64,000 bases of DNA from Dryas octopetala (Eukaryota; Streptophyta; Magnoliopsida; Rosales; Rosaceae). The DNA lies in assembly GCA_963921425.1 (NCBI GenBank), contig OY992839.1:20196910-20260909 (forward strand). The letters run 5' to 3'. The position numbers and the translations under genes are program-made. How positions within the stretch are numbered: position 1 is the first letter of the stretch; each line of letters starts with the position of its first letter. The notes under the pieces are model-generated. The model made no database searches. It saw nothing but the letters and a program-made list of their open reading frames with translations, and was not told where the DNA came from. Below, piece by piece: positions 36,601 to 49,134 of this stretch.

Positions 36601-38157
36601 AAATTTTGGCATGGTTTTGGAGGGCTGAAGATTGTGGGAAATATGTAGCTGATTTAATCCTAGATACTTGTAACTTCAACTTCAAAGCCATAGAGGATTT
36701 TCTTTTCTGGGTCCTTTTCAATATTGGTATCTGAACTTTGGCCCTTGTCCCAATTAGGTACCCAAACTATTATTTTTCCCAATTTAATACCCAAACTTTG
36801 ATTTTGTTCCAATTTGGTATATAATGTGAACTTTGGAAAATAATACAAATATACTTCCTCAAACCTAATTGGGACAATGTGACAACTTCAGGCACCAAAA
36901 TTGAAAAAAAAAAAAAAAAAAACTTCTTTTCTTTTTCAAAACTGCATGTGTGCCCAACAAGTTAAAACGGTTTACCAAGTTTTCAAGATAAATTTTTTAT
37001 TGTCCCTGCGCTCTTTTTCACAGTTCATCATGAAGACATACTCTGCTTCAAACCCAATATGAATGTTCAACAATTTAGACCAAGATGTGAACTTGATCCT
37101 TTAATTGTTACCTCTAGATTGTGATTTGTGAGTTTAACCACCATGTATTAAATTTATTCATGCACGTACATTTATCTACTTTTCAGAGAGTTTGGCCAAG
37201 TTTCCTCGAAGGACAGCTGCCTCATCTGGGTTTCACAGTCAAGCACAACAGTCCGAAGAACAAATGCAGCAACAACAGCAACAGCAACAACAAACAATGG
37301 GCCAGAATTCAAATGGCGACCCAAGCTCTGTCCAGGCCACAATGCAACTTGCTGGTAGTAATGGTATGGCTAGTGTAAATAATGTTCTGAACACAGCATC
37401 CACATCTACCTCCGCAAGCACCATTGTTGGGCTCCTCCATCAAAATTCCATGAATTCCAGACAGCAAAGCTCTATGAATAATGCAAACAGTCCCTATGGA
37501 GGAAGTTCTGTTCAGATTCCATCCCCTGGTTCTTCTAGTACAATCCCTCAGGCGCAACCAAACCCTTCTCCGTTCCAGTCACCAACACCATCATCAAACA
37601 ATCCCTCTCAATCATCTCATGGTGCCTTGACAGCTGCCAATCACATGAGTGCAGCAAATTCACCAGCGAATATATCCATGCAACAGCCAGCCCTTTCCGG
37701 TGAGGCTGATATAAATGATTCCCAGAGCTCTGTCCAGAAAATTTTACATGAAATGATGATGTCGAACCAGCTTAATGGCACAGGTAGTATGGTTGGTGTG
37801 GGTTCTCTGGGAAACGATGTGAAAAATATGAATGGGATTTTGTCAACAAGCAACAACACGGGTATGAACGGTGGCAACTGTCTTTCAGGGAATGGCATGG
37901 CTAACAGTAACTCGGGGGTTGGGGGTGCTGGATTTAGGAGTATGAGTGGTGGACTTGGTCAGCCTGGCATGGTTAATGGCATTCGAGCTGCAATGGGAAA
38001 TAATTCTGTTATGAATGGTAGGGTTGGAATGGCATCAATGGGTCGAGAACAAGGTATGCATCATCAACAACAGGATCTGGGGAACCAGCTTCTTAGTGGG
38101 CTCGGAGCGGTTAATGGCTTTAATAATCTTCAATTTGATTGGAAACATTCCCCTTGA
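30623..38157 (+). CDS. SEU: SEUSS-type LIM-domain-binding transcriptional adaptor
   Basis: Plant SEUSS proteins are nuclear adaptors that pair with LEUNIG-type corepressors, for example to limit AGAMOUS expression. The start MVPSGPPTPIGGAQSVSPS matches the family start. Coding exons: 30623-31687, 31773-31892, 32166-32214, 32421-32635, 32728-32796, 33950-34047, 34836-34929, 36012-36081, 37187-38157. All use GT-AG junctions and the phases agree, giving 916 residues against about 877 in Arabidopsis. Residues 1-331 are Gln-rich, with a long Gln/His run from about 249. The LIM-binding/dimerisation region begins at PVYEPGM (332) and includes EFWRKFVAEYF, KKWCVSMYGSG, DVWHCEICNRKPGRGF and LRIVFSPDLK. 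ISEVVNSMKDLIDYSRE follows. The C-terminal third is Ser/Asn/Gln/Gly-rich and ends GFNNLQFDWKHSP. One difference from Arabidopsis is MCARRL in place of MGAQRL at about residue 338. No breaks seen. Confidence 0.96.
36725..36920. repeat. MITE-like remnant in the last SEUSS intron
   Basis: The phrases TTAGGTACCCAAACTATT, TAATACCCAAACTTTG and a closing poly-A resemble one arm of the TACC-rich MULE-like family seen at 2.1-7.5 kb. Only one arm is clear. It lies in the 1.1-kb intron 36082-37186 and does not touch the splice sites. Confidence 0.4.
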
Positions 38158-39333
38158 ATGGCTGTGTCGATCGTTACACTGGTTACTGATATAGCTGCTT
38201 GTGCAGCGTGAAAAATGGCAGAATTGCCTCTGGCCCTGTGAAGATGGCAGTACATGGATGAAATGAAATAGTTGACAGGGCTTCGCTCCCACTCTGTACT
38301 AATCTGTGATTTATATATAAAAAGGAAATTTGGTGGCTGGTTGTGTGGCTGATGGGGCTCATTATCATGTGGTTTTAAATGTACTTCTCCATATTCTTTT
38401 TTCTTTCAAAAAAAGAAATTCGTGTCATCTTGGTATACTACATATCCTTTTTCGTAGTAGTAATTTTTTGTTTTCATTTGGGTAGGGTAGGGTGAAGAGT
38501 GAAATGGTTTCTCTTTGGTTGGATAGTTTTTGCCAATACTAGAATTAAATTTCTGATCTATTCGTATTTTGTTGGGCATGCATTTGTTATTTCCAATTCC
38601 AACAGGGATTTTCAGTATATATGTCAAAATCACTAGTAGCTAAAAAAGCTTTGTTTTTCAACTCGGAAATGTACTTTACCATTGGGTTTAGGCAATCACG
38701 AGGATGAAATACTCTTGACTAAATCACCCTTACAGTATGGAAGTCCTTAAGCCAATTAAATTGTAACTGCATCCCTGTAAGTTAGAATCTTAATCGTCAA
38801 GATCATGACTAAATCAACCTCTAATGGCTCATAAGACAACCGAATTTCAAGAGTCCAGTGTCAGTCTTGTCAATACCTTGGATAGAGTTGGATATTAAGT
38901 ACCAACTACTTATTGGTCCAGTATTATTTTTCTTTACTTTGTTTGAAAGGTCTTGAATCAAATTCTTATTTTCAAATAAAAAATAAAAGAAAAAAGAATT
39001 GGATATTGAGTAAATTTGTATATGCAAAATAAATAACTAAATGCAACCTTTTGTTTTTCTTGACTAGTGAGTATACCCTAAAGAAAATCACTACTAGTAG
39101 TCCTACAACTAACTGAACAAGAAGGAACAAGTGTTATTTTGGAAAGTTTTATTTAATATTACTTCTAAAATCTAAGTGGAACAAAATAATCATGAAAACA
39201 GCAAACTAAGAAATTATATGAATTAATTCGAAAGAAGGGAGCAGTTAATTAAAGATTAACAATGAATTATAGCTTCATGAGCACAAGCATGGTGGCTTAC
39301 ACTACTGTAAGTCTATATACATCATTTCCCTCT
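38158..39333. other. Convergent intergenic region between SEUSS and thioredoxin m
   Basis: Holds the 3' ends of both transcripts. Candidate poly(A) context for SEUSS lies within about 38310-38410 (TATATATAAAAAGG, then a T-rich run). No further gene or transposon with clear ends is recognised. Confidence 0.5.
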
Positions 39334-40664
39334 TCAAAGATTTACATATTTTTCTATGGTAGCAGACAAGGTGGACTTGGGCACTGCACCAATAACGCTC
39401 TCTTTCTTCTCTCCATTTTTGAAGAAGAGCACAGTTGGGATGCTCCTTATCCCATATTGGGTGGGAACGTTGGGGCTGTCATCTGTGTTGAGCTTGAAGC
39501 ATGCTATCTTCCCGGCATATTCTTTTGCCAATTCATCGATCACCGGGGCAATCATCCGGCATGGTCCACACCATGGTGCCCAAAACTCCACCAGAACTGG
39601 GCTCTCACTTGCAATCACCAGGTTGTTCCAGCTTGAATCTGTCACCACTTGAACTGCACAACTCACATGGTTCAATGAACTCATGGTTAGAAGATGGGAA
39701 AGAAAACAAATTATAGTACAAAAATAAACTTGTATGTTATGAGACAAACTTTTATGGGACAGTCCTATATGTTTATGTGTCTATCTCTCTCATCTCACGT
39801 GATGAGAGAGATAGACACAATGAGCGTAGAGGACCGTCCCATGGAAGTTTTCTCACATGTTATGCCTACTGCTCTTTGTATTCAAGCGTGGTAGCCGTGT
39901 GGCATCTTTTCTCCTTGTAAGAGAAAAGGAATTGAGGGATTTGACTTGCCCAAATAGGTGAATTGAAGATGTGTAGCCAACGAAAATTTTGTTGCATACA
40001 ATAGCTGTATACAATGATCGACTCTGTCACAATAACGGTCATGTCACCAACACATGAGGAATGGATGTGAGAGGGACCTTGTAATCTTGTATACACACAA
40101 CAAGAATCTTTCGTAGCCGATAATTGTCATCAATTTAAGAAGGAAAAATGATATTGCATAATTCACCTGACTAACAGGAATAATGTATGATACATTCCAT
40201 TCTAAAATTAAATGATTAATGGTTGTATGAGATTAGAGAATTATTTCTCTCCTGTTGTAGTTGCTTTAATTAGTTGTCCATTACACTAATATATATGAGC
40301 TGCTATTAGTTCTTCAGCTTTTCCATATATAATATGCTAAATTTGACCTCCATATGTATTTCAAAAACTCAAGGGAAGTAATTAAATTAAACATAAAAGA
40401 AACTATACAATAATAGCAGAGATTGTGCAGCTAACCTTCATCCACAGCTTCACGAGCTTTGCAAATAAAGCTGGATCTCTGGAATCTTTTGTTGCTGGAA
40501 TGACCAAAAGATGAAGATGAGAATTTCAAACCAGATTTCTTCAAGCCATTACATGTTGGAACAAAAAACTTTTCCTTAGAAGAAGAAAATGGGTGATAAC
40601 ATTGTGCAGCACCAACCCTTGTAGTGCATACTGTGCTCAGTTGCAAACAGTTTTCCAAAGCCAT
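39334..40664 (-). CDS. Plastid thioredoxin m-type precursor
   Basis: M-type thioredoxins are stromal disulfide reductases, reduced by ferredoxin-thioredoxin reductase, that switch on light-regulated plastid enzymes. Exon 1 is 40664-40436 and exon 2 is 39653-39334, with a GT-AG intron; the join makes the codon for Val77. The protein is 182 aa. Residues 1 to about 70 form a Ser/Lys-rich transit peptide ([13 protein letters not shown]). The thioredoxin fold follows, with the active site WCGPC at 104-108, conserved [14 protein letters not shown], the cis-proline at 149 (GIRSIPTV) and [18 protein letters not shown] near the end. This matches the m1/m2-like subgroup better than f, x or y types. Exact subtype is inference. 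The intron carries a small MITE hairpin. It converges with SEUSS. Confidence 0.95.
39741..39854. mobile_element. Small hairpin MITE inside the thioredoxin m intron
   Basis: A 114-bp near-perfect palindrome. The arms GAGACAAACTTTTATGGGAC and, on the minus strand, GAGAAAACTTCCATGGGAC meet at a TATCTCTCTCATC / GATGAGAGAGATA core. The flanks GTATGTTAT / ACATGTTAT agree at seven of nine positions, suggesting a 9-bp duplication. It lies well inside the intron 39654-40435. Confidence 0.75.
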
Positions 40665-41301
40665 TGCTTTCTCTCCTTCTCTTTATCTGGCCAAATGGGT
40701 ATATCTTTGATATAATGAAAATGGGTTGTTGGAAGCAGATAATGTAGCTTTTGTTTTCCGTTGAGCAAGTATGTGCAGGACAATTTCTACAAATTTTGCT
40801 TCTTTGGATTTCCTATTTTTCAAGGGTTGTGATTTTAAATATTTTGTAAAGTATGGATATTATGCCAAGATTGTAAGGTGCTAAGTGTGCTCAGATGTAT
40901 GTGGATAATATTTATGTACTGAATTGTCAATGTGCCCCACTTGATGTCCCACAAAAAATTGTTCACACTCTCAAATTTCAAGGTAATAAAGGATCCAAAT
41001 GAAGGACCAAAAAGTAAATTTGTAGTATCCATTGATCCTTAATGGTGGACCATAGACTTCTCATCCATTATGCTGTTCCTCTTTTTCATTTTTAAATATC
41101 TGGTTCTTTTTCTTTTCTTTTTTTTCTTGTGGATTTGGAGCCATTTTTTCAATGAACAAAGTTATGGCCGTTTCATAAGGAGCAACGCTGGGATTCAATC
41201 GTATCTTCTCAGCAAAAGAAAACTCTTTCTCAATCGTACTTCATTACCACCGACCAAAAAAAAAATAATAATAATAAACTCACCCGTAAATTTAAACATA
41301 C
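40665..41301. other. Thioredoxin m upstream region
   Basis: Contains the minus-strand promoter and leader of the thioredoxin gene (the leader is pyrimidine/purine-biased next to the ATG), followed by AT-rich spacer and an (ATA)n run near 41262. It ends at CATAC, the left target duplication of the gypsy element. Confidence 0.5.
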
Positions 41302-41817
41302 TGTGAGACTCAGATTTTGTCATATAGATCAAATATGAGTTAACTCGGGCCAAAGAGTTAATGAGCTAGGCCAGAATAAGGAGAATTATTCGAGAAACCA
41401 TATATGTTTAAGAGCTAAAAATCAAGCCAAAATTAAGATGAGAAAAGATCACGCTCCTATGAATTAGAAACTTGGAGTTAGGCCAACCCATGATCAACCC
41501 ACTCCAGCACTACCCATCCATGCAGGGCGTGAAGGTCGGGGTATGAGAGTAGGAGGTTGCTTGAAGAGCAAGATCAAGAAGATCTATAAATAGCAACGAT
41601 GGACGACGTAAAAAGTATACAATCATTTTGAGCTTTACTTACAACCAAACTGAGCAAGCACTTACTTTGGCATTAGAGTGTCTTTTGCAGGAGGACATCC
41701 CTCGCGTCTTGGATATCAAGAGCTCATCAGTCACATTTATTCATCTCCAGGTTAGGTTCTTCAACCAATTATTTATTGTTGGCTAATTAATTTCTTTATG
41801 AGATTTTAGCTCTAACA
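41302..41817 (+). repeat. 5' LTR of the Tat-lineage element
   Basis: 516 bp, TG...CA ends (TGTGAGACTC to CTCTAACA). A TATA-like CTATAAATAGC lies near 41584. Confidence 0.88.
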
Positions 41818-44800
41818 ATTGGCGCCGTTTGTGGGAATTATCTGAACGGAACAGTTTAAGGTAACCATGAACTGAGACGGCATCCCCAAAATAATAAATC
41901 AAGCAGAATTCATGACCCTTTTCAAAGGTATGATCGATGAGGTGAACGAGGCTACCAGGATAGCCACTGAAGCGTTAGCAGCAACTAAACGAAGGGAAGC
42001 TGTAGTAAACGAAAAAAAGGAAATAGATTGGGGAGCCGTCGAAGAAAGCGAACGGTGCCGATGACGATCTAACCCCCGAGGATGAAGTGCTCATTGAAGA
42101 TGAAGAGACCAGTGCGGGGGAAAGAAATTTTGTGATAACGACTACCATGAGGAGCTGAAGAAGCTCATTTCGGGCTATCAGGCCTAAACCCCTGCCCAAC
42201 TCGCACTAGAGGCAGCTCGAGGTATCTACAAATCTCCATTCTCTCAGAAGATCATAGCCTATCCTAAGCCAGAAAATTTTCAGCCCTCGAAATTCCAGTT
42301 CTTCGACGGAATTGGAGACCCCATGGAGCACATCTACCACTTTCAGCAGCAAATGGTCCTAGAAGCTGAGAATGAGGCTTTGCTTTGTAAAATGTTCTCA
42401 TCAAGCCTTGTAGGACCCGCGCTTACCTGGTTCCGGCAACTAAGACCCTGATCCATTGAGGGATTCGCCGAGCTCTGCGAAGCATTTATCTCGCAGTATA
42501 TTTGCAATCAAAAGTGCAAAAAGAACATAACAGTTCTCTTTAGCACCAAGCAAGCGAGAAACGAAAAGCTGAAGGACTATCTCACCCGCTTCGTGATCGA
42601 GATGTCAGCACTCAAGAATTGTCCCTAAGACACAGCTGCAATAGCTTTCCAGGAAGGCCTCATCCCTGGTTCGAAATTACATGACGACTTGGTAATGCAT
42701 CCACATGAGGATATGAAGGAGGCTATCACAAGAGCAGGCCCCTATATCGGACTGGGGGCAAACAGGAAGAGAGTCTCACTGATACAAGAAGATGATCCGC
42801 GAGGGAGGTTGCGGCATCGACCGGACAGAAGCAGGTCAACCAGCTCAAACAACCCCAAAAGAAGAATGAATCCGGTGAAAAGAAGGGCTGGAAGAATAGA
42901 GGAAAGGGATGGAAGGGAAACGATCCATTCAACGACCCTCCATTAAACTACAGCTTGTCCAAGATCTACCAAGAAAACAAGAATCATGGAATATTTCGAG
43001 AACCTCCACCCCTTACTGGACTGCCCGAGAAGAGAGATCGGGGTAAGCATTGCGTCCTCCACAATGATTTCGGGCACGAGCTGAACGAATGTCGAAGCCT
43101 GAAAACCCAGGTTGCAATGATGATAAAGAAAGGTTAACTCACCTAGTACCGGGCTGATAAGGAGAAGTAGTTAGAGACTAAAGTGATTGAGGCGGCAAAC
43201 CTAGGGGGCGCCACCCTCAATGAGGTACTTACCATCCACGGTGGGCCTGTACCACTAAAGGGCTCGAAGGTTTGAGATTGGTGCACACATTGGCAACTCG
43301 AAAAAGCAAGGAAGGTGAATCAGATCAGCTTGGCTTCGACACAGGTAGCCTCTCTCAGCGGGCTAGACATCATAACATTCAGTATAAGGGACTTGGAAGG
43401 CCTCGATGTGCCGCACAATGACGCCCTGGTCATGACCCTCCAGATCTGGAAATCCAAGGTACACTACATAATGATCGATGGAGGAAGCAGAGCGGATGTG
43501 CTTTACTTCGGAGCCTTCTAGCAGATGGGTCTCAATGAGAAGGACCTCAAGCCGAACTCTGCACCAATTACGGCCTTCAAAGGAAGTCAAGCCATCCCAG
43601 TTGAGGAGATTATCTTACCTGTCACGGCAGTAGGTAAGACCCTCCAGTTAACATTCATCGTAATCAATTGTTCATCTGCTTATAATGTTATCATGGGAAG
43701 GGACTGGATGTTCTGAATGGAAGAAGAAGCATCATAAAGATGCCAAGTGTTCAGGGTAGTGTCTGTCGATAGAATGAGCACCGTCAACATTAAGGGAGAT
43801 CAAAAGGTGGCAAGGCAGTGCTACCACATAACCTCAAACATCAGGGCAACAAGTAAGGCCCCGATGATCGAGCCCAAAAGCAAATAGAAACCAGAGGAGG
43901 ACCCACCAAGCATGATCGAGTTCGAGCTCGAGCCAATGAAGACGGAGCCATTACACGAAACGATCCTAGATGAGGGTGATCCAGATAAGAAAGTCTTGGT
44001 GGAAAGCCTTTTAAGCGAAGATGAGCATGAGAAACTCGTGGTCACACTCCGGGAAAATAGGGACGTGTTCGCATGGTCCCATAAAGATACGTTGGGCATC
44101 GATCCAAGTATCGCATGCCATCGACTCAACGTGATCGCGAATGCCACCCCATTTCAATAGCAACAAAGGCAGTTCGCCCCAGAGAGAAACAAGGTTATCA
44201 GTGACGAAGTCGATCGGCTGCTCGAGGTCGACTTCATACGCGATGTACGGTGCTCGAGTTGGATCTCCAACATAGTTGTGGTCCAGAAGAAGAACGGGAA
44301 ATTGAGAGTATGCGTTGATTTCACAAATTTGAACAAAGCCTGCCCGAAAGACTGTTACCCATTCTCGAAGATCGATTAAATGGTAGATGCAATGGCGGGG
44401 TACGAACAATTATCCTTTTTGGATGCATATTCGGGCTACAACCAGATCCCAATGGCGAAGGAAGATTAGGACAAAACCGCCTTCATCTTGGAGAGGGAAC
44501 TCTATTGCCATTCGGACTCGAAAACGCGAAATCGACATACCAAAGATTGGTAAACAAGATGTTCAGGAATCAACTAGGTAAGACGATGGAAGTCTACATC
44601 GACGATATGGTGGTAAAAAAGCTTAGTTAAAAGTAACCACATCGATGACCTCTGAGAGACCTTCAAGGTGCTACGCAGGTACAAAATGAAGCTAAATCCC
44701 ATGAAGTGCATGTTCGGATATCTTCAGGATAGTTTCTTGGGTACATCGTGAGCCAAAAGGAAATAGAGCCCAACCCAGAGAAAGTAAAAGCGCTTCGAGA

Positions 44801-47183
44801 AATGCCAGAACCAAGGACCCCAAGAGAAGTCCAAGTGCTGACAGGAAGATTAGCGGCACTGAGCAGGTTCGTGTCAAAACTATCTGACAAGTGCAGACCT
44901 TTCTTCCAGGCCATAAAAGCAAAGAAATGTGAAGTATGAGGGCAAGCTCAGAAGGAAGCCTTCGAAAAAATCAAGGAGTACATGGCTAGCCCACTTATCC
45001 TAGCGGTACCAAAACCAGGCGAACCCTTATACCTTAACTTGGCTACCTCTAACTTCGCAGTTAGTAGTGCGATCTTCAAGGAAAATGATGAAGATCAACA
45101 TCTAATAGCCTATGTCAGCAAAAACCTAGTGGACGCCGAGACCAGGTACAACACTTCAGAAAAGCTCATCTTAGCACTAGTCACAACACAAAGAAAGCTT
45201 AGGCAATACTTCGAAGCTCACCCGATCGTGGTCCTCACGAACCAGCTGATCTGAGCAGTATTGGCCAAACCTGATTTTTCGGGAAGGATGACCAAATGGG
45301 CCATCGAACTGGGGGCATTCGAGATCTAGTTCAGGCCACGAACAATAATCAAGGGGCAAGCCATCGCGAACTTCCTGGTGGAATAGCATGACCCAATCTA
45401 CGAACAAGCAAGAGAACTCGAAGCGCCCGAACAGATCAACCCCAAGAATGAATGAGAGCTCTATGTGGACGGCTTATCCGAGATGCATGGGGCAGGGGCC
45501 GGTATCATCCTATGAACCCCGGAGGGAATGAAGCTATAATTCGCACTTCGCTTGGACTTCCTGGCCTCAAACAACGTAGCTGAAAACGAGGCGCTCGTCA
45601 ATGGTCTCAAGATTGCACGGTGGGTCAGAGTGAAATGACTGAAAGTGTTCAGTGACTCCCAACTTATCGTGAATCAGGTTAATGAAGATTACGCGACGAA
45701 AAGCGAGAAGATGGAATCATATTAGAGGTTAGCAAAAGAACTTGCAAGAGAGTTCGAGCAGGTGATCTTCGTACAGATCCTGAAGGAGGAAAATGATGGA
45801 GCGGATAAGCTAGCCTACGAAGCATCCCTGGCGGACCTCGAACTCACATGGCCAGTAGAAATCGAGCATATCACAATCCCAAGCATAGGAAAAGCCTTCG
45901 AAGAAATGATGATGGACCAGCTTGAGAATAATTGGATGAAGCCTCTGATCGAATACCTACGAGATGACATAGCACCGATGGACCCAGCAGAAGCTCGCAA
46001 ACTGAGAATAAAAGCAGCTAGGTACACCTTAATTGACAGAATACTTTTCAGAAAATCATTCTCAGGACCAATGTTGAGGTGCTTAAGCCCGTGCGAGGCA
46101 GAGTGGACGCTATCAAACATCCACGATGGCACCTGCGGCAATCATACCACAGGCAGAAGCTTGGCACACAAGACATTAACGCAAGGCTATTTCTGGCCGT
46201 ATATGGCAAAGGACTCAGAAGCCTTCGCGAGGAAGCTCTATCGAGATTGGCTCTCCTTCACGATACACCAGCTTAGCGATTTCTATGGCCAAGCCAAGGG
46301 GGAGATCGCGAGGCACCTCGACGATAAGGGGCAGGTTCCTCCCGAGCAGTCAATTGAGGAGAAGGAGAAGTAAGGGGTTTCTAGAACTGACAACCATAAT
46401 GGAAGCGAGTTCTAGACCTGGATTCAGAGTTCAAAGTCCGAGACTAGGAGGACCCTGAAGAGGTGTTGTCGGAGGCATCAACAGTGAAAGGGAAGACCAC
46501 CCCTCTAGAAGTGGAACCTCAGTTGTTTTCAGCACAGACTCACAGCTGAAGCTTTACCGCGACCCTTCCCCATGATGAAAGCACTTAGCAAAAATGCTGA
46601 GAATTGGCCAAGTATTTATAGTGCTTCACCCTTCCCCTGAAGTTGCGAATTATTTGGCGCTACTTTTTGAAATTCAAAGTAAGATCGAGCTCAGAGAGCT
46701 AAGGTTGCATTTTTTGAAATTTGAAATAAGAAGTATGGTTAAAACTATCGTGCGATGATAAGGGGAAGTCAGCCTCAAAATAAGGAGTTACAGTTGAAAA
46801 TCGGACTTGCAATTTAAGAAATTAATTTATAATTGCATAGAAGTCGAAAAAGCAGAACTGTCAAGTATGAAACATAAACTGCCCAATTGGAGTTCGAAGG
46901 CAAGGAAAAAGGAAAAGTTCAGACAACTCGAAACACCAGAAATTAAACAAAGTAAAGTACCAGCTGTCAAAAATTACAACAAAGGGAAACTAAAAAGAAA
47001 AAGTCTATGAAGTTGAACTATCCTCAAGAACAGCCTGAACCTCTGCTTCATTTTGAGTCATGGGCCCGAACACGACCTAGAAGACAACCCAAGGCTCATC
47101 CACGACCTGGGAGCCTCTGGCTGCGTCAGCCTCCACCGGCAAGACCTTTAGCGCCACTATCTCGCCACCTTCGGGAACTTTAG

Positions 47184-47637
47184 GTTCTTATCTATTAATA
47201 GGTTTTTGGTTCACACGGCCCAGTGCGGGGAATGCTTGTCAAAAAGCGTTTGTAACTAATCGTGTCGGGGATTTTGGTTTATTATTAGGAATTTTAGGTT
47301 TTTATTAGATAACGGGTAGTTTAGAATTTAGGGATTTATTTGAAATATTCAATAACTTGGTTTATAATAATCAGGTTAATTTTTTATTTGTTACTTTATG
47401 CGCCTTCCTATTATTTGCCGGCGCAGTTGCTAAATCTGCCCAATTTCCCCTTCATGTATGGTTACCTGATGCCATGGAAGGGCCTTCTCCAATTTCGGCT
47501 CTTATACATGCCGCTACTATGGTAGCAGCGGGAATTTTTCTTGTAGCTCGGCTTCTTCCTCTTTTCACAGTTATACCTTACATAATAAATCTAATAGCTT
47601 TGATAGGTATAATAACATTACTTTTAGGAGCCACTTG
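47184..47637 (+). pseudogene. ndhF: Plastid ndhF fragment
   Basis: NdhF is a proton-pumping membrane subunit of the thylakoid NDH complex. The fragment reads [40 protein letters not shown] and later [20 protein letters not shown], ending ITLLLGAT. That is about 150 codons from the middle of a protein of about 740 residues. A tryptophan codon has become TAG at about 47300-47302 (after GILGFY). Start and end of the gene are missing, so it is a non-functional nuclear copy of plastid origin. Confidence 0.92.
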
Positions 47638-48076
47638 AGGGCGAATTTGGTATTTGGATTATTTTTGTATCAATGATCTAGTCAATCATGAATGATTGGT
47701 TATGCGACCGTGTAAATGGAAATTTTCTTTAAATAATGAAGAGATAACAAAAAATTCATTTATTTATATTATGTATTATGAAATGTTCATACAAGGGTTG
47801 ATCAACAGAATATTCAACTTTCTTAGAGTCGTATATAGGGATATAGGGAATGAACTGAATTTTAGATGTATACATAAGGAAAGCCGTGTGCAATGAAAAA
47901 TGCAAGCACGGTTTGAGGAGGGGTTTTTTTACTTATTTAAAATTAATTGATCAGGTCATGTAGGAACAAGGTTCGAACTCTCTTTTTTGTATACTTTCCC
48001 TGGTTCCGTTGCTACCGCGGGCTTTACGCAATCGATTGGATCATATAGATATCCCTTCAACACAACATAGGTCATT
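47184..48076 (+). other. Nuclear plastid DNA insertion (NUPT), two joined plastome segments
   Basis: 47184-47637 is a piece of ndhF. From 47638 to about 48076 the sequence switches to other plastome DNA. That second part includes a group II intron domain V-like hairpin (CCGTGTGC ... GCACGG, about 47884-47911) and inverted-repeat-like spacer ending CCCTTCAACACAACATAGG. The two are not neighbours in a standard plastome, so the insert is a mosaic. It lies between pol and the antisense frame of the gypsy element. Assignment of the second part is from memory of plastid sequences and is less sure than ndhF. Confidence 0.75.
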
Positions 48077-48206
48077 GAATAGCTTCAACTTCAACATCAT
48101 CATCACCTTCCAAAGGGGGGTAGCGGGAGATTGCTCGGGGTCCTACCTAGCAGGAATAGGTTGTCCGAAGTGACCTTCTGCATGGCATCCATATCATCGA
48201 GATTCT

Positions 48207-48681
48207 TCACGACTCGGTTTTTCTCTTCTTCACTCCTCTGCACGAACCTAAACCGAAAGAATCTTGCGCAGTCAATACAGATGGCTTTCTAGCAAAGTTC
48301 CCATTATTCTTCACTCCTTTGCATGAATCCGAACCGAAAGAATCTCGCGCGGTCAGTACAGATGGCTTTTTGGAAGGTTTCCCATTATTGTTCTCTCTCC
48401 GACCTCTCGAACTTGAGTGCGGTAGTGAGTTCATGAGCTTTTGTTCGAACGCTCTCCATCTCTTCTTGCTGAAGGGCGAAGTTCTTAGCATGCAAATCTC
48501 GGTTTTCCACCGCAAGCTTTAACTTGGCTTGGGAGAATTCCAACCCCTTCTTCATCGCCTCGAACTCAGTCTGCAGATGGCTCAAGTCCCTTTCGAGTTC
48601 CTCCCTTTTGGTCTTCTCGGCAGTAAGTTTGCGCTTATTGAAGACAAAGCGGTCGTCTTGGATGGTGGACAACATGTTCAA
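48207..48681 (-). other. Coiled-coil part of the Tat element's antisense region
   Basis: The minus strand reads KLTAEKTKREELERDLSHLQ, then a run of heptad-like Leu/Ala/Glu residues. This is probably the coiled-coil part of the antisense accessory region of the gypsy element. It is decayed along with the element. Confidence 0.5.
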
Positions 48682-49134
48682 CTATAGAGCGAGTTCGAGA
48701 TCGTGTTAAAAAACAGAGAAAGGAATGATTATGATAGATACCTCATACATAGCAGCCGCTCTCTGAAAGGAGACCTGAGCGTTAGTAAACTCGGGAACCC
48801 ACTTCGAGTGTATGGTGTGCAATAAGGTAGAATGTGGGGGGAAGTACCCAAAGGCCTAGTGGTAGGCTAGTTCAGCTCAAGGGGAGAGGGTTGAGGAAGT
48901 TCAACACTTTTCAAGATTGTACCTGAACTCGAGGCTCGATGTTGATCTTTGCCTTGGGGTGAAACTGGCAATTTAGTTCGTGCCGAACTCCTTTCTCGAT
49001 TTTCGTCCTTTTGTTTCTCACCCTTTTTTCTCTTCCTGTCTCGGGGTGGATCTTTGGCTATCTCGATCACACGAGGCATCTCGGTTTCCTGATCGGACTA
49101 CGCAGTCTCTGGGTCTGAAGGATCGATCTCGATC

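Noticed and set aside
39262-39652. Plus-strand open frames over thioredoxin exon 2
   Set aside because: Shadow frames of the real minus-strand thioredoxin exon with its WCGPC motif.
47639-48076. Possible tRNA or rRNA gene in the plastid-derived insert
   Set aside because: Only a domain V-like hairpin was seen; no cloverleaf or rRNA core could be recognised.
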